Part shown: one piece after another, positions 16,716 to 24,593 of the stretch
Numbering within the stretch: the first letter of the stretch is position 1
Layout: each line of letters starts with the position of its first letter
DNA from: Mycobacterium sp. 1100029.7
GTDB lineage: Bacteria; Actinomycetota; Actinomycetes; Mycobacteriales; Mycobacteriaceae
Assembly (NCBI RefSeq): GCF_001665235.1
Contig: NZ_LZSC01000082.1
Location: forward strand, 176,302 to 240,301
Direction: 5' to 3'
DNA: 64,000 bases
The notes under the pieces: generated by a model
The model's database searches: none
The model's input: the letters and a program-made list of their open reading frames with translations, nothing else
What the model was told of the DNA's origin: nothing
Made by a program: the position numbers and the translations under genes

Positions 16716-17770
16716 ATTCTCCTCGGGTGCTTTGGCTTTCGCCTTGGACACGACCCGCGGTACGGGTGCAGTCCGAGGCGCTGATCCGCCATGGGGCCGA
16801 CGTCTTGTTGGTGACCTCGGACCGGCACCCGGAGTCCGACGCCGCGCGTGACTACGAGCTGGTGCTCGATCCGCGGTTCAAGACGGCCGCGACCTGGGGT
16901 CCGACTCTGCGGGCCTGGCGGCGCATCCGGAAGTTCAAGCCCGACGTGGTGATCGCCGAGATCGTCCGCGACCCACGCTGGATCGCGCTGGCCGGGCTGG
17001 CCCCGCGTATCCAAGTGGTCCACGACGACCGGCCACACGATCCCGACGAACAGACGCCGGCCTACGAGCGCGCGGTATTCGACCGCTGGGGCGCCCGCTC
17101 GGCGGCCACCATCACCTACAGCGACTACGTCGCGCGCGGCGTCGCCACCCGCCGCGACGTGGCCGGCACACCGGTGCACGTGGTGCCGCTGGCCAGCGAT
17201 GTCGACCTGCCCCGCATCCCGGCGTTCGTCAGCGCCGAGGGCCGCCGCGACTTCGTCCTGTTCGGCCGGCTCAACCCCTACAAGAACGTCGACGTGGTGC
17301 TGCAGGCCTGGCAACGGCACATCGGCGGCGACGGATGGCGCGGCGACAACCTGGTGCTGATCGGCGACGGGCCGCTGGACGCCGCCGCGCTGCCCAAGCA
17401 CACGATCTGGCGCAACGGCAGCTACCGCTACGCCGACGTCATCCCGGCCCTCTCGACCGCGAAGGGGTCGATCTCCCACTACCGGCGCGCCTCGCAGAGC
17501 GGCGTGCAGGTGCTCTCGATGCAGCTGGGCGTCATGCCGATCGTGTCGACCGCCGGCGCTTTGCCCGAATACCAGCCGCCGGGCTGCCCGCCGATCGGCG
17601 TCGACGACGTCGCCGGGCTCACCGCGGCCTTCGACCTGCTGGCCGATGCGTCGGTCGCGGCCGAGCTCGGCGCGACGGCGGCCCGCCACTACCAGCAGCA
17701 CTGCGCCGTGGACATCGTCGCGGAGCGCTTCCTCGAGGTCATCGCCGACGTCACGGCCCGGCGGCGCTGA
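16712..17770 (+). CDS. GT-B fold glycosyltransferase (GT4-like, variant donor motif)
   Basis: Glycosyltransferase of 352 residues with the two-Rossmann GT-B layout: VLWLSPWTRPAVRVQSEALIRHG at the start, the second domain beginning FVLFGRLNPYKNVDVVLQAW, and LIGDGPLDAAALP. The usual EX7E donor motif is replaced: the region reads GSISHYRRASQSGVQVLSMQLGVMPIV without the expected Glu pair, so nucleotide binding or activity may differ. GTG 16712 overlaps the preceding methyltransferase stop. It converges with the GMC oxidoreductase gene with one base between. Likely adds a sugar to the lipid-linked repeat unit. Confidence 0.82.
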   Translation: MNSPRVLWLSPWTRPAVRVQSEALIRHGADVLLVTSDRHPESDAARDYELVLDPRFKTAATWGPTLRAWRRIRKFKPDVVIAEIVRDPRWIALAGLAPRIQVVHDDRPHDPDEQTPAYERAVFDRWGARSAATITYSDYVARGVATRRDVAGTPVHVVPLASDVDLPRIPAFVSAEGRRDFVLFGRLNPYKNVDVVLQAWQRHIGGDGWRGDNLVLIGDGPLDAAALPKHTIWRNGSYRYADVIPALSTAKGSISHYRRASQSGVQVLSMQLGVMPIVSTAGALPEYQPPGCPPIGVDDVAGLTAAFDLLADASVAAELGATAARHYQQHCAVDIVAERFLEVIADVTARRR

Positions 17771-17771
17771 G

Positions 17772-19457
17772 CTACTGCTGCGCCGGGCGCCGAGCCTTGG
17801 CGAGATGGTCGGCAAGCCGCACCCCCAGCGCGATCCCGAGCAGCGTCGGGTTGGCCTGGCTCGACGTCGGAAGCACCGACGTGCTCGCGACGTACAACCC
17901 GCGCACCCCATGCACCGCAAGATTCGGGTCCACCACACCGTCCTCGGGGGCCACCGACATCCGGGTGGTGCCCACCTGGTGGAAACCGCCCATCTCGCTG
18001 AGGTATTCGCGCACCAGGCCCTCGACGTCGTCGCTCAGCCATTCCACGGATCCGACGCCGTGCCGGCGCAGGTGTTCGTCGATCAGGCCGATGGCCTTGC
18101 GCACGCTGCGGTAGTCGGCGTCGGAGAAGTACATGTGGGTGCGAATCCTGCGCACCCCCAACGCATCTCGCTCGTCTGACAGCTCGACGCGACTCTCCCA
18201 GTGCGGTAGGTGCTCTCCGTGGTAGTGCAGCGCATAGCGGTTGTCGGGGCTTTTGACGAAAAACCCCGGCGCCTTGCGGCCCTTGCGGATGAACCGCGCG
18301 TAGCAGAACGTGATCGCAAACCAGATCGACGGAAACAGGTCGCGCACGATGTTGCGCAGATGCGCGAAAACCCTTGGCGAGCCGGCCCGTTTGGTGTGTG
18401 CCTCACGAATCGCCTCGGCGAGCAGGAACCGGCCGACCGGTGAGATCAGCGTCAAGTAGACACCGGACAGGATTCCGCTGCCGTGGCTCGGGTCACTGAT
18501 CGCCGGATTCACCAGCCAGACAGCGGCATTCGGCATGCCGGTGTCACGCAGCAGCTGGGGGTCGAAGGTGAAGCGGCGGCGAACGTACACGCCGTCGTCG
18601 TCGCGCTCGTAGGCGTGGATGACCTTGTCGGTGTTGAAGTGCACGCGCGCCACCCGGGCCTCGACGTGCGACATGTACCAGCGGCCCAGGTGGCCGCCGG
18701 CGTTGCCGAGCCCCTCGGGATGATGGCGATCCGACACCATCAGCAGACGGGTCGCCTCCAGGCCGCCGGTCGCCAGAACGTAATCCGTTGCGACGACTCG
18801 CCCCTGCCGGCCATCGAGCGTCTTGACCACAAGGTGGTCCACGCTGTCGCCGGCCTCGGTGGTGACGATCTCGGTGCACGTCAAGCCGGTCCACACGGTC
18901 AGGTTGGCGGTGTCGCGCAACGCCGACCGGTACTCGCGGCCGAACCGCGTCGGCAACGCCCAGCGCTCCAGGTCGGTGGTGCGCACGGCGCCGTCGGGAA
19001 GCCCGGCGACCAGGTCGTCGTTCGCGATCTCGGGAATCTCGCGGGCATTGAACACCGCCTTGCCGCACGCCGCCCAATCGCAGGCGCGTTGCCGGTAGGG
19101 CTCGATGTCGTCGTCACCGATCGGCCAGGGTGCCTGCTCGGTGATCGGCCGGTGCTCGAAATCGATGGGGTCGAACTTGACGCAGCGCCCGCCCCACAGG
19201 GCCGTGGTCCCGCCCACCTGGCGGCGGACCATCAGTTCGCTGCGGGAGTGGTAGTAGTCGTCCTGGCGTGAATCCAGCGTCGCCAGGTCCTGGGCCGCTT
19301 CGTCGGCACGCTCGAGACCACTTTCGATCAGCGCCACCCGCACGCCCGCCGCGGCCAGTTCCAGCGCCGTGGCGATTCCCACCGCGCCGGATCCCACGAC
19401 CACGACGTCGGTCTCGATCGTCGTGCTCGGGGCGAACTCCTCCGGGCCACGGATCAC
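17772..19457 (-). CDS. GMC-type FAD-dependent oxidoreductase
   Basis: Flavoprotein of 561 residues. It has the FAD-binding VVVVGSGAVGIATALELAAAG, a second glycine-rich block at VGGTTALWGGRC, YVLATGGLEATRLLM, the catalytic His region GGFHQVGTTRM, and the C-terminal NPTLLGIALGVRLADHL. These are the glucose-methanol-choline oxidoreductase signatures. It may oxidise a sugar alcohol, or a hydroxyl group on the polysaccharide or its precursor. Last gene of a five-gene minus-strand operon (24410 to 17772); its start overlaps the aldo/keto reductase stop by 4 bases, and the two redox enzymes may act one after the other. Confidence 0.9.
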   Translation of the reverse strand: MIRGPEEFAPSTTIETDVVVVGSGAVGIATALELAAAGVRVALIESGLERADEAAQDLATLDSRQDDYYHSRSELMVRRQVGGTTALWGGRCVKFDPIDFEHRPITEQAPWPIGDDDIEPYRQRACDWAACGKAVFNAREIPEIANDDLVAGLPDGAVRTTDLERWALPTRFGREYRSALRDTANLTVWTGLTCTEIVTTEAGDSVDHLVVKTLDGRQGRVVATDYVLATGGLEATRLLMVSDRHHPEGLGNAGGHLGRWYMSHVEARVARVHFNTDKVIHAYERDDDGVYVRRRFTFDPQLLRDTGMPNAAVWLVNPAISDPSHGSGILSGVYLTLISPVGRFLLAEAIREAHTKRAGSPRVFAHLRNIVRDLFPSIWFAITFCYARFIRKGRKAPGFFVKSPDNRYALHYHGEHLPHWESRVELSDERDALGVRRIRTHMYFSDADYRSVRKAIGLIDEHLRRHGVGSVEWLSDDVEGLVREYLSEMGGFHQVGTTRMSVAPEDGVVDPNLAVHGVRGLYVASTSVLPTSSQANPTLLGIALGVRLADHLAKARRPAQQ

Positions 19458-20416
19458 GCGACGGCGCCTTGCCGGAACGCGACGACGAGGGCGAGAAACC
19501 GGTCCAGGGTTTCGGCGTCCGGCGGCGACGACACAGCGGCGGCCGCTTCGGCGAGTCGGTGTGCCTTGGTGGTGCTGTACAGGATCGCCGGGGCGCCGGT
19601 CGCCGCGGCCGCCGAGCCGAGGATCAGCTTCGGCAGCACGCCGGGAGCCAGCGGGTCGATCTGCAGGGCCTCGCGCCAGCGCGCGGCCAGCCGGGAATCA
19701 GCGGACAGCGCCGCCGACAGCGCCGCGTACGGCCGGTTCAGCACCCCGAACGCGAGATCGGCCGGCCGCGGCGACGGATTGAGCACGTCGCTGCGAAACT
19801 GGCTGACTCCCTCGGGCGCGAACTCGGCGGCGAAGTCCGTATCCAGTCCCTCGTCCTGGGAGACGCCCCAGGCACGGATCTTGCCCTGCTGCTTGGCTTT
19901 TGCGAAGAACTCGCGGAGCTCATCGCGTCTGATCGTGTCGCCGGGCTTGGGGGCGTGCACGAAAAGGATGTCGACGTAGTCGACGCCCAGCGCGGCGAGG
20001 CTCTCGTCGAGGCTGCGGGCCGCCATCGCCGCGTCGTAGACCCGCACGGCCGTGTCGGGTCCCTGGTGTCGCTTGACGGCGCGCCGCAGCGCCGGTGCTT
20101 TCCGGAGCAGCGCTCGGGCCGGGGCCTGAAACCGGCCCAGCCGGCGGGCCGCGCCCCCGACATCGATACCGAACTTGGTGGCGATGGTGACGGCGTCGCG
20201 GCCGACCGTGCGCACGAACGCCCCGAGCTCGGCCTCGGCCATGCCCAGGCCGTACATCCGCGCGGTGTCGAAGTGGGTGATGCCGCTGTCGACGGCACCG
20301 CCGAGGACGGCCATCCGCTCCTTGCGCGACGGCGACTGCATCAGACCGCCGCAGCCGAAACCGAGTGTGCTGACCGCGATCCGCGGTCCACCGAGTTCAA
20401 TTCGCTTCAACCGCAC
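19454..20416 (-). CDS. Aldo/keto reductase
   Basis: TIM-barrel NAD(P)H oxidoreductase of 320 residues. The catalytic tetrad can be placed: Asp and Tyr in HFDTARMYGLG, Lys in VTIATKFGID, His in DILFVHAP. The N-terminal LGFGCGGLMQ is typical of the family. The GTG at 20416 overlaps the end of the glycosyltransferase by 20 bases; the longer frame lies inside that gene. The 3' end overlaps the GMC gene by 4 bases. Being locked between polysaccharide genes, it probably reduces a keto-sugar or a sugar aldehyde used by the pathway. Substrate not predictable. Confidence 0.88.
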   Translation of the reverse strand: MRLKRIELGGPRIAVSTLGFGCGGLMQSPSRKERMAVLGGAVDSGITHFDTARMYGLGMAEAELGAFVRTVGRDAVTIATKFGIDVGGAARRLGRFQAPARALLRKAPALRRAVKRHQGPDTAVRVYDAAMAARSLDESLAALGVDYVDILFVHAPKPGDTIRRDELREFFAKAKQQGKIRAWGVSQDEGLDTDFAAEFAPEGVSQFRSDVLNPSPRPADLAFGVLNRPYAALSAALSADSRLAARWREALQIDPLAPGVLPKLILGSAAAATGAPAILYSTTKAHRLAEAAAAVSSPPDAETLDRFLALVVAFRQGAVA

Positions 20417-21410
20417 AGCCCCCGTAGATCCGGCGAAGTTCCGCGTCGATGATTTCGGGGCTACGCGTCGCCGCAATGTGCGCCTGGCCCCGCAGCCCAT
20501 CTCGCTCGGCCAAACCTGGATCGCGCAGATACCGGCCGATCGCCGCTGCCAGCGCGGGCACATCACCAACGGGCACGATCATACTGGGGTCCGACGCGAT
20601 CTCCGCTGTTCCGCCGACCGGAGTGGCCACGATCGGGCGGGCTCCGGCAAGGGCTTCGGTGAGGATCATCGGCATCCCCTCCGCGTAGGACGGCAGCACG
20701 ACCACCCGCACGGTTCGGAGCAACTCGCAGATTTTGTCGGGGTGCACCGGAGGTTCCAGCGTCATCCGCTCGACCGCCGGTGGGGTGTAGTCGTCGATAC
20801 GGCCGACGATTCGGCACTGCCCTTCGATGCCTTCGGCGAGTAGCAGGCGCCAGGCGTCGACCAGATCCTTGACCCCTTTGCGCCGACCGATGGTGCCCGC
20901 GAACAGCACCACGGGCGGCGTCGCGCCGGCCGGCGGCGCGTCCCGATCGATCGCGATCGGGTTGGCGACCACCGACGTCGCCACCGTGGGCGCGACCGCG
21001 AGCACGGCGGCACGGGCTTGCTCCGACAGCAGGATGACGTGGTCGGCGCGTCTGAGGATCGCGCCGACGAAACTCGGTCGCGCCGCGGCGAATTCGTGAA
21101 AGTCCGAGCCGTGGATGGTGACGATGATGCGGAATCCGCGGGCCCGGGCCAACCGGATCAACGGCCCCTCGCGCAGCCACGCGCCGCCGTTGGAGATGTG
21201 AAAGTGCACGATGGCCGGGCGTGCGGTGCGGGCCAGCGCCAGAGCGGCGCGCGCGGTGAGAAGGAAACTCTTCGCGTGGTTGGGGCCGTCCCAGGTGGAC
21301 AGCACCCGGATGTCGTCCGCGCCGATCTTGTTGTCGCGGATGACCCGGATCACGGACTGGGTGCCGCCGAAGCTGTACATGTCGGGCCCGACGTGGGTAA
21401 CGGCTAGCAC
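20397..21410 (-). CDS. GT4 family glycosyltransferase
   Basis: Glycosyltransferase of about 337 residues with GT-B fold: GGTQSVIRVIRD near the start, FRIIVTIHGSDFHEFA, PVVLFAGTIGRRKGVKDLVDAW, and the donor motif SYAEGMPMILTEALAGARPIVAT with both Glu of EX7E. Start GTG 21410 is chosen because the protein fold begins there; the reading frame is open upstream but without family pattern. Between this gene and the polymerase lie 79 bases. It is the third gene of the wzz-wzy operon. Confidence 0.87.
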   Translation of the reverse strand: MLAVTHVGPDMYSFGGTQSVIRVIRDNKIGADDIRVLSTWDGPNHAKSFLLTARAALALARTARPAIVHFHISNGGAWLREGPLIRLARARGFRIIVTIHGSDFHEFAAARPSFVGAILRRADHVILLSEQARAAVLAVAPTVATSVVANPIAIDRDAPPAGATPPVVLFAGTIGRRKGVKDLVDAWRLLLAEGIEGQCRIVGRIDDYTPPAVERMTLEPPVHPDKICELLRTVRVVVLPSYAEGMPMILTEALAGARPIVATPVGGTAEIASDPSMIVPVGDVPALAAAIGRYLRDPGLAERDGLRGQAHIAATRSPEIIDAELRRIYGGCAVEAN

Positions 21411-21489
21411 CGAGCTAAAACCCCCAGCAAAGTGCCCACACGTCAAGATAAACCAGGTCAGCGCGTCGCCGGGTAACGCTTTGAAAAAT

Positions 21490-22965
21490 TCAGCTGGGCG
21501 TGGCGGCCAGCACCGGCACGTTCTCGACGGCGGCTTGGCCGGCGTCGGAGTTCCGGCGGTCCAGCCCCGCGAATCCCATCGTGGCGCCCAGGGCCAGCCC
21601 CAGCGCCAGGGCGTCCATCGGCATCTCCGGCAGCGGCCACACCGCGGATATGGCCAGCAGGCTGGTGCTGACCGCGGCGCTGATCTTGGCGGCGACCGAC
21701 GCGCGTCGCGCCGCCTTGATGATCGGTGTCGCCGCGAACCACGCGAAAACCGCCACACCGACGGCGCCGGCTTTGGCCAGCCACCACTGATAGAAGAGAT
21801 GGCTGTAGGTGGGCCCCAGCTTCCAGGAGAAGGCGTCCGGGTCGTTGCCGGTCGGTAGCTGGTAGGCGTAGCCCAGGCCGTGGCCGAACAGCGGCGCCTG
21901 GGCGATCGCGGTGTTGAGGCGGGCGTTTTCCTGCAACCGGTCCAACGTCGACTGGTCCACGGCCAGCGCGCTGGTCGAGATGCCGCCGAGCACTCGCTGG
22001 CCGAACGCGGTGAACTGGTCGTTGAGCCACGCGCCGGCCTCCGAATGCTGCAGCAAGAACAGCGAACTCGGCACGGTCACCGCCACGGCCGCCACGCCGA
22101 CCACCACCACCATGACCAGCCGGCGCAGCGCCGCCAGACCGAAGCTGGACAGGAAGGCGACCAGCGCGGCGACTGCCATCGCGATCAGGGTGTTCCGCGA
22201 GAAGGACAGCAGCGAGATGATCAGCGCCGGCGGCCCCAGCGCGTAGAACATCGCGGGCTTGACCCGGCCGACGACCGCGGCCGCGACCAGGGCGGCCAGC
22301 ACGGCGGTCGCCGGAGTCTGGGTGGACAGCACGATCCGCAGCGCCTGCCCGGCGCCCGTCGCCTCTTCCAGGCTTTCGGCCCGGCCGGCCAGCCGCACGG
22401 CGTGCAACGAACTGACGATCGCCATTCCCGCGGAAAACCACAGGATCACGATCATCACCCGGACCAGCCATTCGGCGTAGCGGCCCCAGACCACCAGCAT
22501 CCCCAGCACGAACCCGCCGACCATTTCGAGCAGGGTCGTGGACTCGCGCGCCACCATCAGGTCGTCGTGCCCGGCGGCGAATCCGTAGAAGGTGTAGAGC
22601 ACTACGACCATCGCGAAGACGCCGGGCAGCAGATAGTCGGAGAACCGCGGCCGCACGACGGGGATCAGATACAGGATCGCCAGCACCGCGGCGATCTGAT
22701 ACGCGTAGATCGCGACGGGGCCGATCACCTTGCCGACGTGCAGGCCTTCGGGCAGCGCAGCGAACGCGCCGAACATCATGACCGCGACCATGCCTTCGGG
22801 TTTCACCCAGTACACGACCAGACAGAACAGGGCGGCGATCAGCATCGCGCCCTCGGTGGTCCGGCGCACCGAGAGGACGCCGAACAGGAAGCATCCCAAC
22901 AGGAAGATAGCCAGCAGAGCTGCAGCCACTAGCAGGCGATCGCGACTCCGCAGGTAAAAAATCAC
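21490..22965 (-). CDS. Wzy-type polysaccharide polymerase / O-antigen ligase-like membrane protein
   Basis: Integral membrane protein of 491 residues with about 11-12 helices and one large outer loop (residues about 310-400). The loop and following helix carry the ligase/polymerase pattern PLFGHGLGYAYQLPTG followed by PTYSHLFYQWWLAKAG, the counterpart of the Wzy_C domain. Such proteins join flipped repeat units into a chain. The start overlaps the stop of the Wzz-like gene by 4 bases. Assignment as polymerase rather than ligase is from context: a flippase and a co-polymerase are present and there is no lipid A in mycobacteria to receive a ligated chain. Confidence 0.88.
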   Translation of the reverse strand: MIFYLRSRDRLLVAAALLAIFLLGCFLFGVLSVRRTTEGAMLIAALFCLVVYWVKPEGMVAVMMFGAFAALPEGLHVGKVIGPVAIYAYQIAAVLAILYLIPVVRPRFSDYLLPGVFAMVVVLYTFYGFAAGHDDLMVARESTTLLEMVGGFVLGMLVVWGRYAEWLVRVMIVILWFSAGMAIVSSLHAVRLAGRAESLEEATGAGQALRIVLSTQTPATAVLAALVAAAVVGRVKPAMFYALGPPALIISLLSFSRNTLIAMAVAALVAFLSSFGLAALRRLVMVVVVGVAAVAVTVPSSLFLLQHSEAGAWLNDQFTAFGQRVLGGISTSALAVDQSTLDRLQENARLNTAIAQAPLFGHGLGYAYQLPTGNDPDAFSWKLGPTYSHLFYQWWLAKAGAVGVAVFAWFAATPIIKAARRASVAAKISAAVSTSLLAISAVWPLPEMPMDALALGLALGATMGFAGLDRRNSDAGQAAVENVPVLAATPS

Positions 22966-24410
22966 GCCGACCCGCTGATCTTTCCCCGGTAGGCGCGGGC
23001 GGCGGCCCTGCTGTGCACGGACGGCGTCGCGTCGGTCAGCACGGTTCCGATGACCTCGGCGCCCGCGGCGCGCAAGGCGGCGAGTGCGTCGGTGAGTTCG
23101 TCGACGGTGGTGCGTTTGGCGCGCACGATCAGCACGGTGGCTTGGGCCGCGCCGGCGAGCAGGCCGGAGTCGGCGGTGGCCAGCACCGGCGGCCCGTCGA
23201 TCACGGTCCGGCCGAACCGCCCGGACAGGTTTGCCAGTACGTTGTCGATCACGTTCGGAGGGAACGCACTGGCCGGCACGCCCTCACCGCGTCGACCCGA
23301 GCGCGCCGCCAGGACGAACAGTCGATTGATCGCCGTCGGCCGCACGGCCTGCACCGCGATGCTGGGGTCGGCAAGCGCGTTGGCCAGCCCCTCCCCCGAT
23401 TCGACGCTGAGCAGACCGGCGATCACCGGGCGGCGGGTGTCGCCCTCGACCAGCAGCGTGTCTTCGCCGAGCTCGGCGAAGGCCCGCGCCAGGTTCAGCG
23501 CGGTCGTGGTGGTTCCCTCGCCGCCGAACGGCCCCGCCATCAGCACCCGGCGGGCGTCGGGACCCATCGCCCTGCGCAACCGGGTGCGCAGCGCGCGAAC
23601 CGAGTCGTCGAAGGCGATGTCGGTGCCGAATTTCGGTGCGGTGCCGCGCTTTCCGGCCAGCTCCGCCAAGGTGGGCAGACCCGAGATTTCTTCCAGCTTC
23701 TCGCGGGTGCGCACGGTCCGGTCGGTGGCCTCACGGGTCAGCGCCACCGCGATGGCAAGCAGCATGCCGGCCACCAGCCCCATCGCGACGTTGCGGATCG
23801 GCGACGGCGCGATGGCGTGTTCGGGGACTCGGGGGGCCTCCACCACGCGGGCCCGGGCGACCGGCAGCGGCTTGGGCGTCGGCTGTCCGGGCACCTCGGT
23901 CGGCAGCGGGGCCTCGCCGGTGTCGGGCCGCGGGACACCGCTGGTGGCCGGTGCGTTGGGGTTGGCGTGCCCGGTGACACCGAGCGTCGGGACCATCACC
24001 GCGAACTGGTCGGCCATCGCGCCGGCCAGGGCCGCGGCCCGGTTGGGATCGGTGTCTTTGACCGAGATCGTGAAGAGCATGGACTTCGCGGTGTATTTCA
24101 CCTGCGTCTGGCTCACCAGGGCTTCCGGCGTCAGCGGAACCTGAAGCTGGCTGATCGCGCGCTCGGCGACCGTGCGCCCGCCGGCGATCTGCGCGTACGA
24201 CGACAACCGCTCCTGCGCGGTCAGGGTGCCGTTGTACAGCTCGGTGAGGTCGGTCGCGCCGGAGAACGAGATCAGGATTGTGGCCGACGACTGGTAGTGC
24301 TTGGTCTGCAGCGCCGTGACGACGACGGCACCGATCAGACAGGCCAGGAAGGCCCCCACGGCGAGCTTCCAGTGCGCGCCCATAATCCGGACAAAGGTAC
24401 GGAAATCCAT
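22962..24410 (-). CDS. Wzz-like chain-length regulator fused to a degenerate BY-kinase domain
   Basis: Protein of 482 residues. Helix 1 at about 14-34, an extracytoplasmic Wzz domain to about 140, a proline-rich linker 141-205, helix 2 at about 206-225, then a cytoplasmic P-loop domain of the tyrosine-autokinase/ParA type. Normally this regulates polymer length together with Wzy. The Walker A loop at 293-303 reads GPFGGEGTTTT: the expected GK(S/T) Lys is Thr300. Walker A' keeps its Asp (VEGDTRRP, 321-328) and Walker B is present (VIDGPP, 403-408). There is no C-terminal tyrosine cluster, only one Tyr near the end. So ATP hydrolysis or autophosphorylation may be lost. First gene of the minus-strand operon ending at 17772. 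Confidence 0.88.
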   Translation of the reverse strand: MDFRTFVRIMGAHWKLAVGAFLACLIGAVVVTALQTKHYQSSATILISFSGATDLTELYNGTLTAQERLSSYAQIAGGRTVAERAISQLQVPLTPEALVSQTQVKYTAKSMLFTISVKDTDPNRAAALAGAMADQFAVMVPTLGVTGHANPNAPATSGVPRPDTGEAPLPTEVPGQPTPKPLPVARARVVEAPRVPEHAIAPSPIRNVAMGLVAGMLLAIAVALTREATDRTVRTREKLEEISGLPTLAELAGKRGTAPKFGTDIAFDDSVRALRTRLRRAMGPDARRVLMAGPFGGEGTTTTALNLARAFAELGEDTLLVEGDTRRPVIAGLLSVESGEGLANALADPSIAVQAVRPTAINRLFVLAARSGRRGEGVPASAFPPNVIDNVLANLSGRFGRTVIDGPPVLATADSGLLAGAAQATVLIVRAKRTTVDELTDALAALRAAGAEVIGTVLTDATPSVHSRAAARAYRGKISGSA

Positions 24411-24593
24411 CCCACTAATACCCTTCTAACAGCTCAGCCCGTGAAGAGCATACATTCGGTCTCCTATGCACCCTCTGCGCAAACCCATCGTTCATTATGC
24501 AGCATCGTCAAATCGAAATTCACCCGTCTGCCCAGGCAGTGCGGTCTTTGCCTAACTTTTGCCTAACTTTTGTCGGGGCACCCTACGCGCCGA
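24411..24593 (-). promoter_or_regulatory. Upstream region of the wzz-wzy operon with a short tandem repeat
   Basis: Gene-free stretch relatively rich in A and T. It contains two perfect copies of the 11-mer tttgcctaact (24547-24568). On the minus strand the sequence before the wzz-like ATG reads AGAAGGG about 10 bases upstream, a usable ribosome site. No clear -35/-10 pair was recognised. Confidence 0.4.
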
